Shown piece after piece: positions 59,578-64,000 of a stretch of DNA of 64,000 nt. Position 1 is the first letter of the stretch, and every line of letters starts with the position of its first letter. The notes under the pieces were generated by a model, which ran no database searches, had not been told where the DNA came from, and worked only from the letters and a program-made list of their open reading frames with translations. The position numbers and the translations under genes were made by a program. This DNA comes from Ignavibacteriales bacterium (GTDB lineage: Bacteria > Bacteroidota > Ignavibacteria > Ignavibacteriales > Ignavibacteriaceae), in contig JADJIH010000003.1 in assembly GCA_016707115.1 (NCBI GenBank), positions 62,001 through 126,000 on the forward strand. Reading direction: 5' to 3'.

Positions 59578-60387
59578 ATGAATAAAATTTTACCTTTAAA
59601 AAGATTTGGGCAGAATTTTCTGCAGGATCAGAATATAATCAGAAAGATAATTACTGAAATTGATCCTAAAGAAAATGAAATTGTAATTGAAATTGGACCC
59701 GGACAAGGTGCAATTACTGCATTACTTCTCCAAAGTAAAGCAAATCTAACAGCAATTGAAATTGATAAACGCGTTATTGATGATCTGCAGGGTCGGTATA
59801 CTAATTTAAAGTTATTGCAATCCGATTTTCTTAAATTAGACTTAAATAGGTTTACTAGCTCATCAGAGCATAAATTAAGAGTTGTTGGAAACATCCCTTA
59901 TAACATTACTTCCCCAATTTTATTTAAACTTTTTGAAAATAATACGATTGTTCAAGATGCAGTTTTTATGGTTCAATACGAAGTTGCAAAACGAATGACT
60001 GCAAAAATGGGATCGAAAGATTATGGAATATTATCTGTTTTACTTGAATATTTTGGAAATACTAAACTAGTTTTTAAAGTTTCACCGAATGTTTTCTATC
60101 CAAAACCAAATGTTCATTCTGCCGTTGTACATATTAATTTTAATGATACGAGAAATAATTCTGAATTCAATTTAATGTTAAGGTCAATCGTTAAATCTTC
60201 ATTTGGAAATAGACGAAAGACGCTGAAAAATTCACTGAGCAATGGTATATTTGCCGATGTAAATTTTGGCGATTGCGATATTGATCTTTCATTACGCGCT
60301 GAACAGCTTAATGTTGATGACTTCATTAAACTCGCTCAATTTGCTATCACTAAACTGAATCCGATTGTTTCATTTAAATCTGATTAA
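59578..60387 (+). CDS. rsmA: 16S rRNA (adenine1518/1519-N6)-dimethyltransferase
   Basis: 269 residues from ATG 59578; an upstream TTG (59554) would add eight residues that the family does not have. Signatures: LKRFGQNFLQDQNIIRKI at the start, IEIGPGQGAITALL (SAM motif I), and GNIPYNITSPILF (catalytic N-x-P-Y-like motif). It dimethylates two adjacent adenines near the 3' end of 16S rRNA. The stop TAA shares its last base with the ATG of the PAP2 gene. Confidence 0.95.
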   Translation: MNKILPLKRFGQNFLQDQNIIRKIITEIDPKENEIVIEIGPGQGAITALLLQSKANLTAIEIDKRVIDDLQGRYTNLKLLQSDFLKLDLNRFTSSSEHKLRVVGNIPYNITSPILFKLFENNTIVQDAVFMVQYEVAKRMTAKMGSKDYGILSVLLEYFGNTKLVFKVSPNVFYPKPNVHSAVVHINFNDTRNNSEFNLMLRSIVKSSFGNRRKTLKNSLSNGIFADVNFGDCDIDLSLRAEQLNVDDFIKLAQFAITKLNPIVSFKSD

Positions 60388-61337
60388 TGAAAAGAATAAA
60401 AACTCTAATAAAAAAATTAAAAGCTTTTGATGTTGTTGTCATTAGTTTTTCAATCTTTTTAATATTGCTTCACATAATTTTCCATAGTAAGATTGAAAAT
60501 TCACTTACCTGGATTTTCATTAATCTTGTTGTGATAAGTATGGCATTTGGCATCTCGTATTTAGAAGCATTAAATGATCAGAAAGTCTGGCGCATTATTC
60601 ATTATTGGTACATTGCTCCAATAATCTTACTAACGTTTAGACAACTATTTTTTATGGTTAAACCAATTCGTGTTTATGATTATGATGATTGGTTTATTGC
60701 GATTGACCGCTGGATGTTTGGAACCGATCCCACACACTTTCTTTATCAGTTTTCTAATCCAGTTTTAACAGAAATACTGCAAGTAGTATATGGAATGTTC
60801 TATTTGCTACCTATTATTCTATGTTTGTCGTTATTAAAGAAAGATAGATTTGTTGCTTTAGATTTCGCTCTTTTCTCAGTTATTTATGGATTTTTTCTTT
60901 CTTACCTTGGATATTTTTCCCTGCCAGGAATTGGTCCTAGATTTACATTACATGATTTTAATACAATCAATGAAATGCTGCCAGGTTTGTATCTTACAAA
61001 TCACTTAAGAGAAATGACAAATACTGGAGAAGGAATTCCTTTTGGGACTTTAAATCCGGCCGATATTGTGCAGCGGGATGTTTTTCCCAGCGGTCACACG
61101 ATGATAACATTAATCGTAATGTACCTATCTGTAAGATTAAGAAGTCGCAGCAGGTATTTTTTTATTCCGATTGGATCGTTATTGATTTTCTCAACAGTCT
61201 ATCTATGGTATCATTATGTTATCGATTTAATAGGCGGATTATTATTTATGATCTTTTCTATGTGGAGCGGAAAATTATTTTTTAACTGGTGGAGAAAAAA
61301 AATCGGTAAAGAACTTTTTGAATTTGAAAAGCATTAG
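60387..61337 (+). CDS. PAP2-superfamily membrane phosphatase / phosphotransferase
   Basis: 316 residues with about six membrane helices. The C-terminal part has the PAP2 signatures FPSGHTMITLIVMYLS and WYHYVIDLIGGLL; the first signature block (K-x6-R-P) is not obvious. The layout is close to the inositolphosphotransferase/PAP2 group acting on membrane lipids. The TAATG overlap with rsmA and 5 bases to menG show a compact operon. Confidence 0.88.
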   Translation: MKRIKTLIKKLKAFDVVVISFSIFLILLHIIFHSKIENSLTWIFINLVVISMAFGISYLEALNDQKVWRIIHYWYIAPIILLTFRQLFFMVKPIRVYDYDDWFIAIDRWMFGTDPTHFLYQFSNPVLTEILQVVYGMFYLLPIILCLSLLKKDRFVALDFALFSVIYGFFLSYLGYFSLPGIGPRFTLHDFNTINEMLPGLYLTNHLREMTNTGEGIPFGTLNPADIVQRDVFPSGHTMITLIVMYLSVRLRSRSRYFFIPIGSLLIFSTVYLWYHYVIDLIGGLLFMIFSMWSGKLFFNWWRKKIGKELFEFEKH

Positions 61338-61342
61338 CTAAT

Positions 61343-62026
61343 ATGAGCGAAAAGAAGAAACAAGTAAAATTAATGTTTGATAACATTGCCGGTAGATATG
61401 ATTTTTTAAATCACTTTTTAAGCTTTGGTTTGGATTTTTATTGGAGAAAGAAAGCCCTTAAACTTACGGAATTAAATTCACACTCAATTTTACTTGATGT
61501 TGCTTGCGGCACTGGAGATGTTGCTATTCAGGCAAAGAGAATGGGAGTTCAAAGAATCTATGGTGCTGATTTTTCACACAACATGCTAAAGTTGTTTGAT
61601 AAAAAATCTAAATGGGTTGATGGAAAACTTGTACAAATGGTTGCTGAGAAAATTCCGTTCAAAAATGAATCTGTTACCAACATAACAGTAGCTTTTGGCG
61701 TCAGAAATTTTTATGATATTCAGGAAGGATTTAACTCGTTCTATCGGATCCTAAAACCAAATGGAAAAGCTACTGTCATCGAATTTAGAATGCCTTCAAA
61801 TAAAATTATCAAAAGCATCTACAAATTTTATTTTAAAAACATCTTACCTGTTTTAGGAGGAATAATTTCCGGAGATAAAGCAGCTTATACTTACCTGCCG
61901 GATTCTGTTCAAGAGTTTGATGCGAAAATTAACTTAGAAACACTTTTAACCAATTCAGGATTTAAAGAAATAAAAAAATATAATTTTACTTTTGAGACTG
62001 TGCAAGTTTTGATTGCACAAAAATAG
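61343..62026 (+). CDS. menG: Demethylmenaquinone methyltransferase
   Basis: 227 residues of the UbiE/MenG family: MFDNIAGRYDFLNHFLSFG, SAM motif LLDVACGTGDVAIQA, VAFGVRNFYD and an RILKPNGKATVIEF segment. It methylates demethylmenaquinone; no ubiquinone genes are in view and the organism type implies menaquinone. Its stop abuts the stop of the convergent lipoprotein gene. Confidence 0.95.
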   Translation: MSEKKKQVKLMFDNIAGRYDFLNHFLSFGLDFYWRKKALKLTELNSHSILLDVACGTGDVAIQAKRMGVQRIYGADFSHNMLKLFDKKSKWVDGKLVQMVAEKIPFKNESVTNITVAFGVRNFYDIQEGFNSFYRILKPNGKATVIEFRMPSNKIIKSIYKFYFKNILPVLGGIISGDKAAYTYLPDSVQEFDAKINLETLLTNSGFKEIKKYNFTFETVQVLIAQK

Positions 62027-62803
62027 TTATTGTATTTTGTACGAATATAATTTTTCATTTACATATGAATTTGGTAAATAAATATTTCTACCTGAGAGAA
62101 AATTTATCATTTCCGAATGTCCATCCCACATAATAAATCCAATACCTTCAACAATAAAACCATTTGCTCCATATATCACCGGTGGTTGATTCAATTCTGA
62201 AGTTAAATAGGCTGTATATCTAATTGTAAAAACTTCTTTCGTAAATGTAGAATCATTCAAGGTTAAATCCACTGTGTTTTTATTGATAACCTTTGCATCT
62301 ATTTTAAGCACATCAAATTGAACTGACAAGTAATTCACGGAAACATTATAGACTGGCCATGTTTGATACAATTCAAAAGGTTGATAAAGCAAACGATATT
62401 CCTGGTCAAAAGAAATAGCTCCGCGTAGTGAATCTGGAATAATTGAATTAAATGCATTAGTGTCGATATCAACATAATAAAATACTCCAGTAATACTTTT
62501 TCTAAAAAAAGATTTACTGACAGATTGAATTCCATTTACATTAAATGTATCGACTTCTATTTGATATGGCGTTTGCTGTAAAGTGGTGTCACCATAATAA
62601 TAAGTTGTTTTTGTTCCGGATTGAGATCCTAAACTATCGCTGACAAAAATATTGTAGTAATAATAATTTCCATCTGAGTTTGGAAAATAATCTTCTGAAT
62701 TTTCATTAGGCGGCGGTTCAGGAGGTGGTGGTTCAGTTGTAGATTCTTTGCAGCCAACAGCAACCATTAGTGTAAATAGTAACAGTAATAAACTTTTTTT
62801 CAT
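62027..62803 (-). CDS. Uncharacterised lipoprotein
   Basis: 258 residues starting MKKSLLLLLFTLMVAVGC, a signal peptide ending in a lipobox (VAVGC), so it should be lipid-anchored. A Pro/Glu-rich linker (STTEPPPPEPPPNENSED) follows, then a beta-rich domain containing GNYYYYNIF and EGIGFIMWDG. Not recognised; it resembles small extracellular lipoproteins common in Ignavibacteria. ATGA overlap with rdgB. Confidence 0.8.
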   Translation of the reverse strand: MKKSLLLLLFTLMVAVGCKESTTEPPPPEPPPNENSEDYFPNSDGNYYYYNIFVSDSLGSQSGTKTTYYYGDTTLQQTPYQIEVDTFNVNGIQSVSKSFFRKSITGVFYYVDIDTNAFNSIIPDSLRGAISFDQEYRLLYQPFELYQTWPVYNVSVNYLSVQFDVLKIDAKVINKNTVDLTLNDSTFTKEVFTIRYTAYLTSELNQPPVIYGANGFIVEGIGFIMWDGHSEMINFLSGRNIYLPNSYVNEKLYSYKIQ

Positions 62804-63375
62804 AAAAACTTTTTCAATTCTTTAAATGCATTTAATCTATGACTGATTTTATTTTTCTCCTTGTGTGACATTTCAGCTGTGGTAATATTAAATCCATTTG
62901 GAATAAATAATGGATCATATCCAAATCCGTTATTTCCGCGTGGAGATTTAATAATATTTCCTCTCACTTCTCCAATTGCTGATTTAAATTCATTACCATC
63001 ATAATAAACCGCCGCACAGACAAATCTTCCAGGATGCGGCTCGGGGAGTTTAGAAAGCTTGGCTATCAGTTTCAAATTATTTGATTCATCATCAGCATTT
63101 TCTCCAGCATATCTTGCGGAATAAATTCCAGGTTCACCATTCAACTGGAAAGCTTCCAAACCAGAATCATCACCAAAACTTGGAATGCCATATTTTTCAA
63201 ATGCAACTTTGCATTTTAGTTCAGCATTTTCTAAAAATGTCGATCCTGTTTCTTCAACATTAGGATAATCATCAAAATCCAGAAAGGATAAAATTTCTAC
63301 ATCTAAATCCTTCAGGATTTCTTTAACGTCATTAAACTTACCTTTATTTGTAGTGGCTAGTAATATTTTCTTCAA
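62800..63375 (-). CDS. rdgB: XTP/dITP pyrophosphatase
   Basis: 191 residues; removes non-canonical purine nucleoside triphosphates. Signatures: ATTNKGKFNDVKEIL, FGDDSGLEAFQLNGEPG, YSARYAGE, GFGYDPLF and SHRLNAFKEL. The start is TTG at 63375 (MKKILLATTNKG), with a purine-rich GAGAG stretch upstream and no alternative ATG that keeps the N-terminal motif. Confidence 0.94.
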   Translation of the reverse strand: MKKILLATTNKGKFNDVKEILKDLDVEILSFLDFDDYPNVEETGSTFLENAELKCKVAFEKYGIPSFGDDSGLEAFQLNGEPGIYSARYAGENADDESNNLKLIAKLSKLPEPHPGRFVCAAVYYDGNEFKSAIGEVRGNIIKSPRGNNGFGYDPLFIPNGFNITTAEMSHKEKNKISHRLNAFKELKKFL

Positions 63376-63461
63376 TCTACATTTCTCTCTTTGTGTTATT
63401 TATTGATTTAGAGTTTTGGTGGCAAAAAACAATCCGCCACAAAAACACCAAGTGCCACTAA

Positions 63462-64000
63462 TTAATTTTTAACTCTCTTCAATAGTTTTTTTAATTCATC
63501 TTTAGAAGTTTGATTTAATTCTTTTTGATCATACAAAAGTGATTTTTTATTTAATATCTTCCACTCACCTTCAATCATAACCGAATTAACTGAATCACTT
63601 GATGATGTATAAACAATATCTGAATAAATTGTTTCATCATTTTCAGACATTGAATGCATATTTGTATTTAAATCCAACAAAACTAAATCAGCTTTCTTTC
63701 CAACCTCTATACTTCCGATTTCATTATGCAGATGCAGAGCTTTTGCTCCTTCAATCGTAGCAAGTTTAAAAACTGTTTTCGCATCCATTGCTAATGGACC
63801 GTGAACTGGTTTTTGAATCAATGCTGCTAATCTCATCTCATTAAAAACACTTAAATTGTTATTACATGGAGCACCATCGGCACCAAGAGAAACTGAAATT
63901 CCTTTTTGCAGATATTTTGGAATGTTCGCAATTCCAGAACCAAGTTTAAGATTTGAAGAAGGACAATGAGAAACACGAACATTATTTTTCTTGAGCAAGT
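63462..64000 (-). CDS. Amidohydrolase, MTA/SAH deaminase type (5' end cut by window)
   Basis: The C-terminal 178-179 residues of a cyclic amidohydrolase; the gene continues past base 64000. VSHCPSSNLKLGSGIA and VSLGADGAPCNNN are the family's last metal-site motifs; EVGKKADLVLLDLNT is the usual C-terminal return to the beta domain. The pattern matches 5-methylthioadenosine/S-adenosylhomocysteine deaminases and related chlorohydrolase-like enzymes. The first part, with the HxH site, is outside the window, so the exact substrate class is not settled. Confidence 0.88.
   Translation of the reverse strand, partial: LLKKNNVRVSHCPSSNLKLGSGIANIPKYLQKGISVSLGADGAPCNNNLSVFNEMRLAALIQKPVHGPLAMDAKTVFKLATIEGAKALHLHNEIGSIEVGKKADLVLLDLNTNMHSMSENDETIYSDIVYTSSSDSVNSVMIEGEWKILNKKSLLYDQKELNQTSKDELKKLLKRVKN

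Noticed and set aside
63391..63461. Hairpin GTGGC...GCCAC between rdgB and the deaminase gene
   Set aside because: Only 5 bp with a long loop and no T tract on the correct side; too weak to call a terminator.

Overview
The window reads as an A+T-rich chromosomal segment of a free-living Bacteroidota/Chlorobiota-type bacterium, most likely a member of the Ignavibacteria. The pointers are three secreted proteins with the NYPNPFNP-type C-terminal sorting domain of the type IX secretion system (T9SS) or a related domain, a PorZ-like propeller protein, menaquinone (menG) rather than ubiquinone chemistry, many SpoIIE-type phosphatases and PAS sensors, and one promoter-like sequence of the Bacteroidetes form. 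I saw no tRNA, rRNA, CRISPR array, insertion sequence or phage gene.

Layout. 1-2.7 kb: a cut hybrid histidine kinase and a lone PAS protein. 2.7-10.4 kb (minus): aldehyde dehydrogenase, a GAF/SpoIIE phosphatase, an M64 peptidase, pyrE, a TPR protein, pterin dehydratase and clpC. 10.7-14.3 kb (plus): a tightly overlapping trio floA, small membrane protein, UvrD-type helicase. 14.4-20.4 kb (minus): two paralogous membrane proteins and two large T9SS cargo proteins, one broken by a frameshift. 20.7-26 kb (plus): glycosyltransferase, methyltransferase, then a compact nucleoside-salvage operon (cdd, tdk, nupC-type transporter, purine nucleoside phosphorylase). 26-29.6 kb (minus): chemoreceptor, CheW and a LytTR response regulator. 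29.8-32.9 kb: secD and secF. 33-43.7 kb (minus): a signalling block with three SpoIIE phosphatases, an RsbV-like and an RsbW-like protein, followed upstream by an ECF sigma factor with its membrane anti-sigma factor. 43.8-64 kb: a second RsbV-like protein and mostly housekeeping genes (purA, nadA, aroB, aroK, ppiD-like, crp-like, ribH, ABC-F, ROK kinase, rsmA, menG, rdgB, and a cut deaminase of the MtaD type).

How the genes work together. The signalling block looks like a partner-switching relay: phosphatases with different sensor heads (multi-TM+GAF, tandem GAF, PDZ+TM+GAF) would dephosphorylate the STAS protein, which then binds the RsbW-like kinase and frees its target. Two members of this operon are damaged. 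One phosphatase is shifted out of frame before its last metal-binding aspartates. The PDZ+TM part of another carries three frame changes and three in-frame stops. The second is hard to explain as sequencing error, so at least part of the relay seems to be decaying.

The other notable structure is a family of small palindromic repeats beginning GTCATT and ending AATCT. One two-arm copy lies in frame inside a methyltransferase gene, where it is translated, and another begins directly after that gene's stop codon. Several gene starts were moved to internal ATG codons because a good ribosome binding site or a paralogue's length supports the shorter form.
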